Shown one piece after another: positions 28,893 to 37,438 of a stretch of 64,000 nt of DNA; the first letter of the stretch is position 1, and each line of letters begins with the position of its first letter. This stretch comes from Geminicoccaceae bacterium (GTDB lineage: Bacteria > Pseudomonadota > Alphaproteobacteria > Geminicoccales > Geminicoccaceae), in assembly GCA_020638465.1 (NCBI GenBank), contig JACKIM010000002.1, positions 372,001 to 436,000 on the forward strand, written 5' to 3'. The position numbers were made by a program, and so were the translations under genes. Under the pieces are notes generated by a model. That model worked only from the letters and a program-made list of their open reading frames with translations. It was not told the origin of the DNA and did no database searches.

Positions 28893-28935
28893 CTGTGAAC
28901 GGTCATGCTGGCAGCCTTGCCCGGTCGAGATCTAC

Positions 28936-28950
28936 AGCGGTCTGACCGCT
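28936..28950 (+). other. Short hairpin between leuD and ihfB
   Basis: AGCGGT and ACCGCT form a perfect 6-bp stem with a 3-base loop, 20 bases before the ihfB start. The run following it is A-rich rather than T-rich, so a plain intrinsic terminator is unlikely. It might be part of a promoter or leader for ihfB. Confidence 0.3.
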
Positions 28951-28971
28951 CTATCGGAAAAAACGCCTCGA

Positions 28972-29256
28972 ATGACAAAGTCCGATTTGACCAAGCGCCT
29001 GGCAGAAGCGAATCCGCATTTGTACCTGCGGGATATCGAACGTATCGTTGCCACGGTGTTCGAAGAAATGACGCAGGCCCTCGAACGTGGCGATCGCGTC
29101 GAGTTGCGTGGTTTCGGGGCTTTTTCGGTCCGGTCCCGCGGTGCCCGGGTCGGCCGCAATCCGCGAACCGGCAGCGAGGTGGATGTTCCCGACAAGGCCG
29201 TGCCCTATTTCAAGACCGGCAAGGAACTGCGCGAGCGCCTGAACGACATGAACTGA
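28972..29256 (+). CDS. ihfB: Integration host factor beta subunit
   Basis: This 94-residue DNA-bending protein of the HU/IHF fold acts with IHF-alpha in nucleoid organisation and regulation. It shows MTKSDLTKRLAEANPHLYLR at the N-terminus, then VELRGFGAFSVRSRGARVGR, and the DNA-intercalating arm tip with RNPRTGSEVDVPDK. The phrasing of both regions is IhfB rather than HU. It is followed at 40 bases by a lapA-like gene, the common ihfB-lapA order. Confidence 0.92.
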   Translation: MTKSDLTKRLAEANPHLYLRDIERIVATVFEEMTQALERGDRVELRGFGAFSVRSRGARVGRNPRTGSEVDVPDKAVPYFKTGKELRERLNDMN

Positions 29257-29296
29257 CCATTTTCGTTTGTCCGGGCGCGGCGGGGGCGTGGTCTCC

Positions 29297-29671
29297 ATGA
29301 TACGGCTCCTGCGCCTTCTGCTTGCCGTCTTCGGCACAGTGGTGATCGTGTCGTTTTCCGTGGTCAATCGCGGCGACGTCGAAGTGAGTTTCTTTCCGCT
29401 GCCCTTGCCGGGCATCACTCTGCCCGTCTACGGCATTCTGCTGTTCGGTGTCATGCTCGGCACCATATTGGGCGGTTTTACCCTCTGGCTGTCGATGTCG
29501 CCCATGCGCGGCGAGTGGCGCGCCCTGCGCAAGCGGGCAAGGGCGCAGGAGCGCCAGGAACGACTGGCCAAGGAGCGCGAGGAGGCCGAGGCGGCCGAAC
29601 GTTCCCTGCAACGTCGCGAGGAGGCCGAGGCGGCCACCGCCCGCCGCGATCAGTCGTTGCTGGAGCGCTGA
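29297..29671 (+). CDS. LapA-domain (DUF1049) inner-membrane protein
   Basis: A 124-residue protein with two membrane helices (IRLLRLLLAVFGTVVIVSFS and ITLPVYGILLFGVMLGTILG). A highly charged coiled coil follows, with EREEAEAAERSLQRREEAE-type repeats. This is the LapA/LapB-partner architecture seen downstream of ihfB in many Proteobacteria, linked to lipopolysaccharide assembly in E. coli. The ATG at 29297 is preferred; an upstream GTG or ATG would prepend only a few Gly/Val residues. The tail converges on the PEP carboxylase gene. Confidence 0.8.
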   Translation: MIRLLRLLLAVFGTVVIVSFSVVNRGDVEVSFFPLPLPGITLPVYGILLFGVMLGTILGGFTLWLSMSPMRGEWRALRKRARAQERQERLAKEREEAEAAERSLQRREEAEAATARRDQSLLER

Positions 29672-29710
29672 CCGACTCGTTCTCCTCTCTTCGACAGAAT
29701 TACCGATCTG

Positions 29711-32650
29711 TCAGCCAATGGCTCCCAGGTGGTGGATGATGCCGCTGCTGATGCGACGGATCAGGTCGTGATACCGGGCGATGGGCGTGAAGATCTTCTG
29801 GTGCTCGTGACCGTAGGATTGCGTGTCATCGCCCTGATAGGATGCCTGTTCGCCGAAATGGAGCTTCTGGTCGGTTTCCGTCAGCGGGAACACTTCGCCC
29901 AGCAGCGCCAGTGCCGGCTCGACGTCGAGCCGGAGCAGCCCGGCCACCAGTTCGTCATGTGTGGTCGCATGACGGTCGCTGAAGTCGGGTACATGCACGG
30001 CGCGCAGCATCAGCATCTGGATGATGGCCAGCCGCAGGGCATGCAGCATGTGGAGATTGTCGCGAATGGCCGGGGCGATGGCGATGGGCTCGTCGCCGGC
30101 GTCGCGCGTCATCCGCCGGTGATCGCGCAGGGCGCGGGCCAGACCGTTATAGTCCTTGTGGAAGGTGCGGAAGATGCGGGCAAGCCGGTAGTGCTGGCGC
30201 ATCTGTTCGAGGAAGTCGGCGACGCGGGAGAGTTCCTCCTCGTGCTGGTCGTCCTTCTCCAGCTGGGCACGGCGCAACCACGCCTCGGGGTCGAACAGGT
30301 CGATATAGGCTTTCACCACGTCCAGATCCGTGAACATGAAGGCATGCTCGACCATGTTCATCAGGCGGCGGAAGCGCGGACTCTCGCGGTAGAGGCGATG
30401 GAACCAGTCGGGATCCTTGTCGACCGCCTGGCCGACGCCTCCGATCGTATTGGCGAGGATCCCCAGTTGTTGAAGGATCGAGTTGTGCGGGATGGCGCGC
30501 AACTGCGAGGGGTGTTCCAGGTCGGCAGCGCCGACCCCACGATCATGCTGGCGCTTCAGCGCGCGGCTGCCCGTGGGATAGAGCATGTTGACGCCATAGG
30601 CGCCAAGGAAGGCCGCATAGCAGGGATCGTCGATGACCTGACTGTTGTACTGCTTGATCGCGGCAAAGAACTCCTCGGTCCGATGGGTCAGGTCATAAAA
30701 GGGATCGGGACCCTCGTCGCAGTCGCCGAAGCAATGTTCGAGGATGCGGGTGAGGACGGCGAGCGAACTCTCGGTCCGCAGGAAGTAGGTGTAACCGTCA
30801 CCGCCCTGGAAGCTCGTTTCCTGAAGCATGTGAATGCCGGCATCGGTGAAGAGCTTGCGGCTGTGCGATGTGCCGTAATAGCGAAAGCGCTCGCTGAGGC
30901 ACCCGGGATGAGCACCGCGGCCGATACTCTCTCCATGAGTGTCGAAGATCACCACTTCGAGATTTTCTAGCCCGGTTTCCACCAGCAGGTCATGCAGGGC
31001 GATGCGGATGCGTTCGACCGCATGGGAGGCCGCGATCTGGCCCATGTAGCGGCCGGCATCGGAAAACCCGGTCTGGATGCAGATACGCCCGCGTTTCCTG
31101 AGATAGTCGCGATAAGCCTCGACCTCCAGCGTGCCGCGGATGAGGTCGATGCCCCGGTCTAGGGCCTTGGCGGTTTCGAACAGCGGCGAGATGTCGACAC
31201 GCTCGTCCACGCCGAACAATCTTGCGTAATAGAGCGCGGTCAGCAGCGTCAGCGGCGTTTCGCACTCGGCGATGAGGAAACGTACCGGTTCGCTGGCATC
31301 GTAGTGACGCAGCATCTGCCGGATCAGCATGAACACCCGCTTGGCGGTGGCCTTTTCATGCATCACCGAGCCGAAATTGATGCTTACCGGCTCGACATTG
31401 CGGATGAGCTCCTCGACCGCTTCGAGATAGCTGGCGCGATGGCCGGGATCGTCGGCCGGATGGTCCATGCCGATGCTCTTGCGCACGGCATTGTGCAGCT
31501 GCACGGAGTTGATGCGTACATGAGTGCGCGCGGCGGTCAATCCCTGGTTGGCAATCTCGGCACGCAGCACCCACAGTTCACGACGCGTATCGGCGTCTTC
31601 GGCCAGGTCCATCGTCCGTTCGACCAAACCTGCGAGCTGTCGCGAATCGGCAAGCCGGGAGCGGTCCGCGACCATTTCGCGTGAGATGGTGGCGATTTCT
31701 CCCACTGTCGAAGGTTCGCGTGCGTCAAAAGCTTCCAGCACGGCAAGTTCGTCCGTGAGGGCCTTTTCCGACAGCGCCAGCCGGGCGTCGATCAGTTCCA
31801 GGTTGGCTTCGAGCACGGCGGAAGGCGGCGCGCTCCGGCGCAGGCCGGCGATGCGGTCGCGATAATAGCCGAGCTGGTCGAGCTGGGTGCGGATGCGCTT
31901 GGACAGGGTCACCGACCAGCCGATGTCGGAGCGGCCGTCGGTATCATAACCCACCCATGTGGCGACGTTCACGAGCGAGGGGCAGAGCGTGATCCACATG
32001 TCGGGATAAAGTTCGCGGGCGACATCGCCGATGACCCTGTACATGTCGGCAAGGGCGGTGCGGATGTTGCCGATGGCATGGAGCGACTGACGGTGTTCCT
32101 CGTCCAGGTCGAGCTGAGGCTCGGGACGGTGCCTGGCCAGCGATGCCCGGGCAACGACCTCGGCACGTTCCTCGGCCGCCAGGGGATCGCCGTCGATATT
32201 GCGTTGCAGCGCAAGTGTCACGAGATCCTGTTGCAGCGCCTGTGCCAGGCTGAAGGTTGGGTGGGCCGTGAAGACAATCCCGAAATGGCAACGCTCGACA
32301 AGTGTCCTGAATTCGGCGAAGGGCAGGGGTTCGTCGCCGGCCATGGCCCTTTGGCGGACGAGTTCGGCGACCTTGAGAAGATTGGCCTGCGGATCGACTT
32401 CGCCCATGTAGCGGCGGACACGCTGCGCCCGTTCGTCGAAGGCGGTCATGGAGAGCTGCTGGACGAGCGCCTCGATTCCGCCTGAATCGATGGTGCCGTC
32501 CTGCATCGCCTGAAGGATCTCGCGTGACAGCAGCTTGATCGGATTGGCCAGGGGATCGTCGTCGATTCGGGAGCGGTGAACCTCAAGATGCTCTCGCCAT
32601 GTCTCGATCATGGAGGTTTCCTGCTTTGTCCGTTCGATCACTTGATCCAT
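29711..32650 (-). CDS. Phosphoenolpyruvate carboxylase-like protein (divergent)
   Basis: A 979-residue homologue of PEP carboxylase, which makes oxaloacetate from PEP and bicarbonate. The N-terminal FTAHPTFSL keeps the catalytic histidine (His130 here). Two core loops differ from the E. coli enzyme as I recall it. The GYSDSAKDAG loop reads GFSDAGRYMG, putting Arg534 where Lys is expected. The FHGRGGxIGRGG loop reads FDTHGESIGRGAHP (from residue 569), losing the His and first Arg but keeping Arg578. The protein is also about 100 residues longer than E. coli Ppc and ends in Gly like true Ppc. GAGGTG precedes the ATG. It may be a distinct subfamily, active or not. A PhaR-type palindrome lies in its upstream region. 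Confidence 0.82.
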   Translation of the reverse strand: MDQVIERTKQETSMIETWREHLEVHRSRIDDDPLANPIKLLSREILQAMQDGTIDSGGIEALVQQLSMTAFDERAQRVRRYMGEVDPQANLLKVAELVRQRAMAGDEPLPFAEFRTLVERCHFGIVFTAHPTFSLAQALQQDLVTLALQRNIDGDPLAAEERAEVVARASLARHRPEPQLDLDEEHRQSLHAIGNIRTALADMYRVIGDVARELYPDMWITLCPSLVNVATWVGYDTDGRSDIGWSVTLSKRIRTQLDQLGYYRDRIAGLRRSAPPSAVLEANLELIDARLALSEKALTDELAVLEAFDAREPSTVGEIATISREMVADRSRLADSRQLAGLVERTMDLAEDADTRRELWVLRAEIANQGLTAARTHVRINSVQLHNAVRKSIGMDHPADDPGHRASYLEAVEELIRNVEPVSINFGSVMHEKATAKRVFMLIRQMLRHYDASEPVRFLIAECETPLTLLTALYYARLFGVDERVDISPLFETAKALDRGIDLIRGTLEVEAYRDYLRKRGRICIQTGFSDAGRYMGQIAASHAVERIRIALHDLLVETGLENLEVVIFDTHGESIGRGAHPGCLSERFRYYGTSHSRKLFTDAGIHMLQETSFQGGDGYTYFLRTESSLAVLTRILEHCFGDCDEGPDPFYDLTHRTEEFFAAIKQYNSQVIDDPCYAAFLGAYGVNMLYPTGSRALKRQHDRGVGAADLEHPSQLRAIPHNSILQQLGILANTIGGVGQAVDKDPDWFHRLYRESPRFRRLMNMVEHAFMFTDLDVVKAYIDLFDPEAWLRRAQLEKDDQHEEELSRVADFLEQMRQHYRLARIFRTFHKDYNGLARALRDHRRMTRDAGDEPIAIAPAIRDNLHMLHALRLAIIQMLMLRAVHVPDFSDRHATTHDELVAGLLRLDVEPALALLGEVFPLTETDQKLHFGEQASYQGDDTQSYGHEHQKIFTPIARYHDLIRRISSGIIHHLGAIG

Positions 32651-32711
32651 GCGCACCTCAGTCGGGTTCTGGCCGGTATTTCCACGCGGTGGCCCCACCA
32701 TAGGCGATTTG

Positions 32712-32724
32712 TGTTGCGCTGCAA
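32712..32724. promoter_or_regulatory. Candidate PhaR/PhbF-type operator
   Basis: TGTTGCGCTGCAA fits the pattern TG-N-TGC-N3-GCAA that I recall for the polyhydroxybutyrate regulator PhbF. The full palindrome is TGTTGC-GCT-GCAACA. It is about 60 bases upstream of the PEP carboxylase-like gene and 180 upstream of the divergent ThDP enzyme. No PhaR or phasin gene is present in the window. Confidence 0.35.
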
Positions 32725-32761
32725 CAAAAGGTCGCAAATCCGAAGGTCCGCCGGTGTCGCC

Positions 32762-32788
32762 GGGGATCGTGCCCGTAAGGCGATCCCC
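32762..32788. other. 8-bp perfect hairpin in divergent gap
   Basis: GGGGATCG (32762-32769) and CGATCCCC (32781-32788) are exact inverted repeats with an 11-base loop. There is no T-run after either arm. It sits between the divergent PEP carboxylase-like and ThDP-enzyme genes and could be a leader structure or regulator site. Confidence 0.35.
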
Positions 32789-32905
32789 TTGGCCGAAAGC
32801 CGGGCACCGTCTTTCCCTTCCCCCCATGTCGGCTGGAGCGGGCTTGATAGCCGGAGTGGAACGTGGAAATGTCCCACCCGACAGGCGTATCGTTGAAGGG
32901 GGGGG

Positions 32906-34522
32906 ATGATGAGGGCGGCGGATCATCTGGCGAGGCGGTTGGCGGAGGCGGGGTGCCGGCATGCCTTCGGCATTCCCGGCGGTGAGGTTCTCGCCATCAT
33001 CGATGCGCTCGAAGCGGCGGGAATCACCTTCCATCTTGCCAAGCACGAAACGGCAGCGGGCTTCATGGCCGAAGCCTGCTGGCATCGTACGGGAGCTCCG
33101 GGAATCCTCGTCGCCACTGTCGGGCCGGGATTGAGCAATGCCATCAACGTGATCGCCAACGCCCGCCTCGATCGCGTTCCGCTGATCGTCATCGCCGGGG
33201 CCGTCGATGCCGATGACCGGTTGTCCTACACCCATCAGGTGATCGATCACGCACGGCTGGTCGAGCCGGCCGTCAAGGGCAGTTTCGAGCTGAATGCCGT
33301 CCGTCCCGACCTGGTCGCTGAGCGCGCCCTGGCGCTGGCCGGCGACCCGCGGCCGGGCCCTGTCCTGATTGATGTGCCGATTCGTGTCGCTGCAATGTCT
33401 GTCGAGGGCGCCGGCAGAAAACTGCGGCGGCCGCCCGTGGGTGCGAGCGGCCCTGCCGAGGGAGACGCTCTGGCGCGTGCGCGTTCGTGGTTGGCGCAAA
33501 GCCGTCGTCCCCTGATGATTGCCGGCTTCGATGCCGTGATCGATGACGCCGGCCCGGCGATACGGGATTTCGTCGAGCGGTTCCGGGTGCCGGTGATCCA
33601 GACCTACAAGGCCAAGGGCATCCTCGACGAGGATCATCCGATGGCGCTCGCTCCGGCCGCCTTGTCGCCGGTCGCGGACGCGCGGCTGAAACCGGTGATC
33701 GAGTGCGCCGACCTGATCATTCTGGCAGGATATGACGCAGTGGAAATGCGGCCGAGCTGGCAAAATCCCTGGGATGAGACAACCAAGAGGGTTGTCGAAT
33801 TTTCAGCGACCGCGAACGACCACTACATGCATCAGGCCGGCCTGTTCTTCGTCTGCGACACCGGTGCCGGCCTGCGGGCACTGGCAGGCGGCGGTGCCGA
33901 GCCAAGTGGGCAATGGAGCGACGAGGAGATCGCCGGGCTTCGCAGCGCCGTGCTCGAACCGTTTCGCATCGATGAAGAGTGGGGGCCGGCGGCGATCACC
34001 GACGTCGCACGGAAGGTGCTGCCACCGGAGACCATCGCGACCGTCGATGCCGGAGCGCACCGCATCCTCTTCAACCAGGTCTGGCGATGCCCGCAGCCTC
34101 GCACGCTCCTCCAGTCCAACGGCCTTTGCACGATGGGTGGTGCGATGCCGCTGGCCATCGGCGCCAGGATCGCCGAACCCGGCCGGCCGGCCGTCGCCTT
34201 CTTCGGCGATGGCGGCCTGCTGATGTTCACCGGTGAACTTGCGACCTGCAGCGAACTCGGCCTGCCGGTGATCTTCGTGGTCTTTGTCGATCGTTCCCTG
34301 GCGTTGATCGAGAAGAAGCAGCGCGAAAGCCAGTTGCGGAAACTGGGGGTCGATCTGGGGCGTTTCGACTACGAGGCGATTGCCCGCGGTTTCGGTGGAC
34401 ATGGAGTGACGGTACGCGACCGTCCGGGTCTGGAGGCGGCGCTGCGTCAGGCGCTGAATGCCGATCGTTTCACTCTCATTGCCTGCGAGATCGACGAAAA
34501 TGCCTATGATGGCCGAATTTGA
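32906..34522 (+). CDS. Thiamine-diphosphate-dependent enzyme, acetolactate synthase-like
   Basis: A 538-residue ThDP enzyme with the three-domain plan of acetolactate synthase and pyruvate oxidase. The N-terminal PYR domain begins FGIPGGEVLAIIDAL and has the cofactor-activating glutamate in AKHETAAGFMAEA. The central domain spans about residues 190-330. The PP domain has GDGGLLMFTGELATCSELGL, the metal-binding GDG motif. At the end of that motif the usual Asn-Asn is replaced by VDRS. Substrate is unknown; a 2-oxo acid decarboxylase or carboligase is likely. Two ATGs lie at 32906 and 32909; GAAGGGGGGGG precedes them. Confidence 0.82.
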   Translation: MMRAADHLARRLAEAGCRHAFGIPGGEVLAIIDALEAAGITFHLAKHETAAGFMAEACWHRTGAPGILVATVGPGLSNAINVIANARLDRVPLIVIAGAVDADDRLSYTHQVIDHARLVEPAVKGSFELNAVRPDLVAERALALAGDPRPGPVLIDVPIRVAAMSVEGAGRKLRRPPVGASGPAEGDALARARSWLAQSRRPLMIAGFDAVIDDAGPAIRDFVERFRVPVIQTYKAKGILDEDHPMALAPAALSPVADARLKPVIECADLIILAGYDAVEMRPSWQNPWDETTKRVVEFSATANDHYMHQAGLFFVCDTGAGLRALAGGGAEPSGQWSDEEIAGLRSAVLEPFRIDEEWGPAAITDVARKVLPPETIATVDAGAHRILFNQVWRCPQPRTLLQSNGLCTMGGAMPLAIGARIAEPGRPAVAFFGDGGLLMFTGELATCSELGLPVIFVVFVDRSLALIEKKQRESQLRKLGVDLGRFDYEAIARGFGGHGVTVRDRPGLEAALRQALNADRFTLIACEIDENAYDGRI

Positions 34523-34540
34523 CAAAAGGAGCATCTAGGT

Positions 34541-34575
34541 GCGCGCCGGTCCACGGGGAGGACGGACCGGCGCGC
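34541..34575. terminator. Strong bidirectional hairpin between convergent genes
   Basis: A perfect 12-bp GC-rich stem, GCGCGCCGGTCC (34541-34552) and GGACCGGCGCGC (34564-34575), with an 11-base loop lies between the stops of two convergent genes. It has no T-tract, but position and stability fit a shared transcription end. Confidence 0.6.
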
Positions 34576-34597
34576 CACGAGAACTCGGCTATTGATG

Positions 34598-35767
34598 TCA
34601 AGCCGCCTTGGGCTCGGCCAATGCACCGTTCTCGATCTCTTTCCAAACCTCAAGGGCCCGGGTCTCCGGCAGCTCGACATCGTCGAGGCCGATGATCTGA
34701 TCCTTTTCAATGCGCCGCTTCATCGTGAGCTGCTCGGCCAGACCGATCGGGAGATGTCCCCGGTTCTCCCGCATGCGCACGCAGATGCCCCGCATCTCGA
34801 AACTTCCACAACCGCGATCCACCCGCTCCCCGGGCTGAAGATCTCTCTTCGCGACGGCCGCAACGGAAATAGAGGGGGTCGCATGATTGTGCAATAGGGG
34901 AGTCTTCAGTTTGATCATGCGTTCGAGCGTCCTGAAGACCTCCAGATGGACGAAGATGTTGTTGCGGATGAGCGTATAGTACGGTCCGTCACCCATCTTG
35001 AGATAGCGAAGTGCGTCGATTTGCTCATCCTTGTGCCGGGCGACGATGAACACGCCGTGGGGCAGCTTGCGGGACACGACGTAGTCGGTGATCGGACGGC
35101 CGAGTTCGGCGGCGGCGTCGCCGAGGATCTGCGAAACCTCCTTGAGATCGTCGGTTTCCGGGCCGATGAGCTCGTTGCGGGCGATGTCGAAGCCAAAGAA
35201 ATTGCCGACGAGGGCCTGTTCCACCTGCATTTTGGTGCCATCGGTGAAAGAGGTCACCATGGGCATGCTGATGCCCTGCTTGCCGGCCCAGAACTTCATG
35301 TCCTCGGGCGTGGGATGGCGATTGAGGAAGCCCTTCATGTTGCCGAGCACGATCGGTTCGAAGCCCATGGCGGCCGCTTCCTCGAACAGGGACGCCTGGC
35401 AGCCGGGCTGGTCTCCATCCGCTTCGGTAAGGAAACCCCTGTTGACGAAATAGGAGCCGGTGGTGACATGGAATTCGGGATTGAGTGTCAGGACGGGCTT
35501 GCCCGCTGCCAGGGCGGCTTCGACGGTCTCTGTCGCATGCAGGACGTCCCCGGTGCATTCGAAGATGATGTCGCTGTTGTCGATGAGTTCGTTCAGCGAT
35601 CCCGTCAGCGCATCCCTGAAGGGAAAGTCGGCGCAGCTTTCGACCGGCCGCCGGGTGAGGACCCGCGAAAGGGCATATTCCTTGCGGTGATGCAATTCCA
35701 TGGTGAAATGCCGGGACACGAAGCCCGTTCCAATCACGCCGATACGTACAACTCCAGAACTCTGCAT
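34598..35767 (-). CDS. NAD(P)-dependent oxidoreductase with C-terminal SAF domain
   Basis: A 389-residue protein. The N-terminal Rossmann fold has IGVIGTGFVSRHF at residues 9-21. A homoserine-dehydrogenase-like catalytic region follows (IIFECTGDVLHATETVEAAL, then GNMKGFLNRHPTPEDMKFWA). The C-terminal SAF-type segment is KRDLQPGERVDRGCGSFEMR. This combination is found in uncharacterised sugar- or amino-acid-modifying dehydrogenases, and neighbours do not reveal the substrate. It is convergent with the ThDP enzyme across a strong hairpin. Confidence 0.8.
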   Translation of the reverse strand: MQSSGVVRIGVIGTGFVSRHFTMELHHRKEYALSRVLTRRPVESCADFPFRDALTGSLNELIDNSDIIFECTGDVLHATETVEAALAAGKPVLTLNPEFHVTTGSYFVNRGFLTEADGDQPGCQASLFEEAAAMGFEPIVLGNMKGFLNRHPTPEDMKFWAGKQGISMPMVTSFTDGTKMQVEQALVGNFFGFDIARNELIGPETDDLKEVSQILGDAAAELGRPITDYVVSRKLPHGVFIVARHKDEQIDALRYLKMGDGPYYTLIRNNIFVHLEVFRTLERMIKLKTPLLHNHATPSISVAAVAKRDLQPGERVDRGCGSFEMRGICVRMRENRGHLPIGLAEQLTMKRRIEKDQIIGLDDVELPETRALEVWKEIENGALAEPKAA

Positions 35768-35887
35768 GGTCCAGTCACCCGGTAATTCTGTTTCAGATCC
35801 GTTCTCGTTCGGGCTGCGTCAACCCGATGCGGCTCACCTGCAAGTATCCTACTATGAACCCTTTATGGAGGTGTTAACATCCCCGTC

Positions 35888-36472
35888 ATGAGCGTCTCGA
35901 CACCGGAGTTGTTGATGTACCATAGCCCGCCAAATTCAGGTTACCTCTTTTCCCTAATGGTTGCCGTGCTCGTTGCGGGCTGCAGTTCGACACCGGCACC
36001 GGCGGTCGTCGACGGTTCCGACACGATCGAGGCGCGCAGGCTGCTGACCGAAGCGGCGAATTCCGGCCCGGTGACGCTGATCGTCCTCGACGAACCGGGC
36101 GGCATGTCCCTCGACCATATTGCCGACGCCATTGAGTCGGGGATCCGCGGTGTCACCGTCCGGCTGCTGCCGGTGACGGACGATGCGGGCGACGAGTGGG
36201 CCGATGCTGTCTATGTTGCCTATATCGCGGGCACCGGCGGCGGACCCGCATGCGGCAGGTCGGCCAGTGCCCATGGCCGTGGTTTCCGGCTCGCGCTGTG
36301 TCACGGAGAGCGGTCGGTCGCCGTCGTCGCGTCCGGCCCGGATGCCGGCCCGGTCACCGAGCGCGAGCTTTGGCAGGCTTCGGCCCGCCTGTTTCCCGAT
36401 GACTATGTCGACAGCTACGGATTCGGCTGGTTCGGCGATCGCATTTCGCTCGGGGTCGGGATGGGATTCTAG
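35888..36472 (+). CDS. Putative lipoprotein
   Basis: A 194-residue protein with a hydrophobic signal segment (YLFSLMVAVLVAGCSS), in which LVAGC is a good lipobox with Cys as the mature N-terminus. The rest is a compact alpha/beta domain, starting with DTIEARRLLTEAANSGPVTL. It ends with an aromatic/Gly-rich strand region (DSYGFGWFGDRISLGVGMGF). I recognise no family. ATG 35888 or ATG 35915 could start it; the second gives a more usual signal length. Confidence 0.7.
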   Translation: MSVSTPELLMYHSPPNSGYLFSLMVAVLVAGCSSTPAPAVVDGSDTIEARRLLTEAANSGPVTLIVLDEPGGMSLDHIADAIESGIRGVTVRLLPVTDDAGDEWADAVYVAYIAGTGGGPACGRSASAHGRGFRLALCHGERSVAVVASGPDAGPVTERELWQASARLFPDDYVDSYGFGWFGDRISLGVGMGF

Positions 36473-36620
36473 CTGTCAGTGTGCGTAAGCTCGCGGATTT
36501 CCGTGCCGAAAAGGGATTATCGTTCGTGGTTGATGCTTGACCTGCGGACGATGGTCATTGACATAGCCACAAACGGGTGGCGTGGACCGCCCCGGCGATC
36601 GAGTTCAATTGGAGAAGAGT

Positions 36621-36839
36621 TTGGCGAAAGAGGATCTCATCGAGTTCAACGGCACGGTCACGGAGGTGCTGCCCAACGCCATGTTTCGGGTGAAGCTCGA
36701 GAACGAACACGAAATCCTGGCCCATACTTCGGGCAGGATGCGCAAGAACCGTATCCGTGTTCTCACCGGCGACCGGGTGACGGTCGAGATGACGCCCTAT
36801 GATCTGACACGCGGTCGGATCACCTATCGTTTCAAATAG
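36621..36839 (+). CDS. infA: Translation initiation factor IF-1
   Basis: Exactly the canonical 72 residues when started at TTG 36621, preceded by GGAGAAGAG. The protein reads (M)AKEDLIEFNGTVTEVLPN, then LENEHEILAHTSGRMRKNRI and YDLTRGRITYRFK. It is the single S1/OB-fold factor that occupies the ribosomal A site during initiation. The TTG start is notable for an essential gene. It leads an infA-maf-rng-yacG run with spacings of a few bases, likely one operon. Confidence 0.96.
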   Translation: MAKEDLIEFNGTVTEVLPNAMFRVKLENEHEILAHTSGRMRKNRIRVLTGDRVTVEMTPYDLTRGRITYRFK

Positions 36840-36841
36840 GC

Positions 36842-37438
36842 TTGACTGCCAACACTCCTCTCGTCCTGGCCTCCTCCTCGCCAAGGCGGCTGGACCTGCT
36901 GCGGCAGATCGGCGTGGTACCTGCCGAAGTCGTTTCGCCGGATATCGACGAAACACCCGGTGTGCGGGAGCTCCCCCGAGACCATGCCTTGCGGCTGGCG
37001 CTGGAAAAGGCGAGGGCGGTCGTGTCAGCCCGCAGGGATCGTGACGGACCGCCGTCGGCCGTTCTCGCTGCGGATACGGTGGTGGCCATGGGCAGGCGCA
37101 TCCTGCCAAAGGCCGACGATGCCCCGACCGCCCGCCAGTGTCTGGAACGCTTGTCCGGCCGGCGTCACCGGGTCTTCGGCGGTGTCGCCCTGATCGGCGT
37201 CAATGGTGGGGAGCGTACGAAGCTGGTACAGACCATCGTCCATGTGCGCCGACTGGATCGGGGCGACATCGACCGTTACATCGAAGCGGGGGACTGGCAG
37301 GGCAAGGCCGGCGGCTATGCCATTCAGGGAGCCGCCGCGGCCTTCGTTCCGAGGATCAACGGGTCCTACAGCAATGTTGTCGGGCTGCCACTGTTCGAAA
37401 CGGCGGGATTGTTGCGCTGGGCAGGAGTTGTCCCGTGA
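36842..37438 (+). CDS. maf: Maf-family nucleotide pyrophosphatase
   Basis: A 198-residue protein with the Maf signature LVLASSSPRRLDLLRQIGV near the N-terminus and SAVLAADTVVAMGRRIL, which carries the catalytic aspartate. GKAGGYAIQGAAAAFVPRI then NGSYSNVVGLPLFET completes the fold. Maf proteins hydrolyse non-canonical or modified nucleoside triphosphates. It starts at TTG 36842, two bases after the infA stop, and overlaps the rng start (GTGA). Confidence 0.93.
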   Translation: MTANTPLVLASSSPRRLDLLRQIGVVPAEVVSPDIDETPGVRELPRDHALRLALEKARAVVSARRDRDGPPSAVLAADTVVAMGRRILPKADDAPTARQCLERLSGRRHRVFGGVALIGVNGGERTKLVQTIVHVRRLDRGDIDRYIEAGDWQGKAGGYAIQGAAAAFVPRINGSYSNVVGLPLFETAGLLRWAGVVP

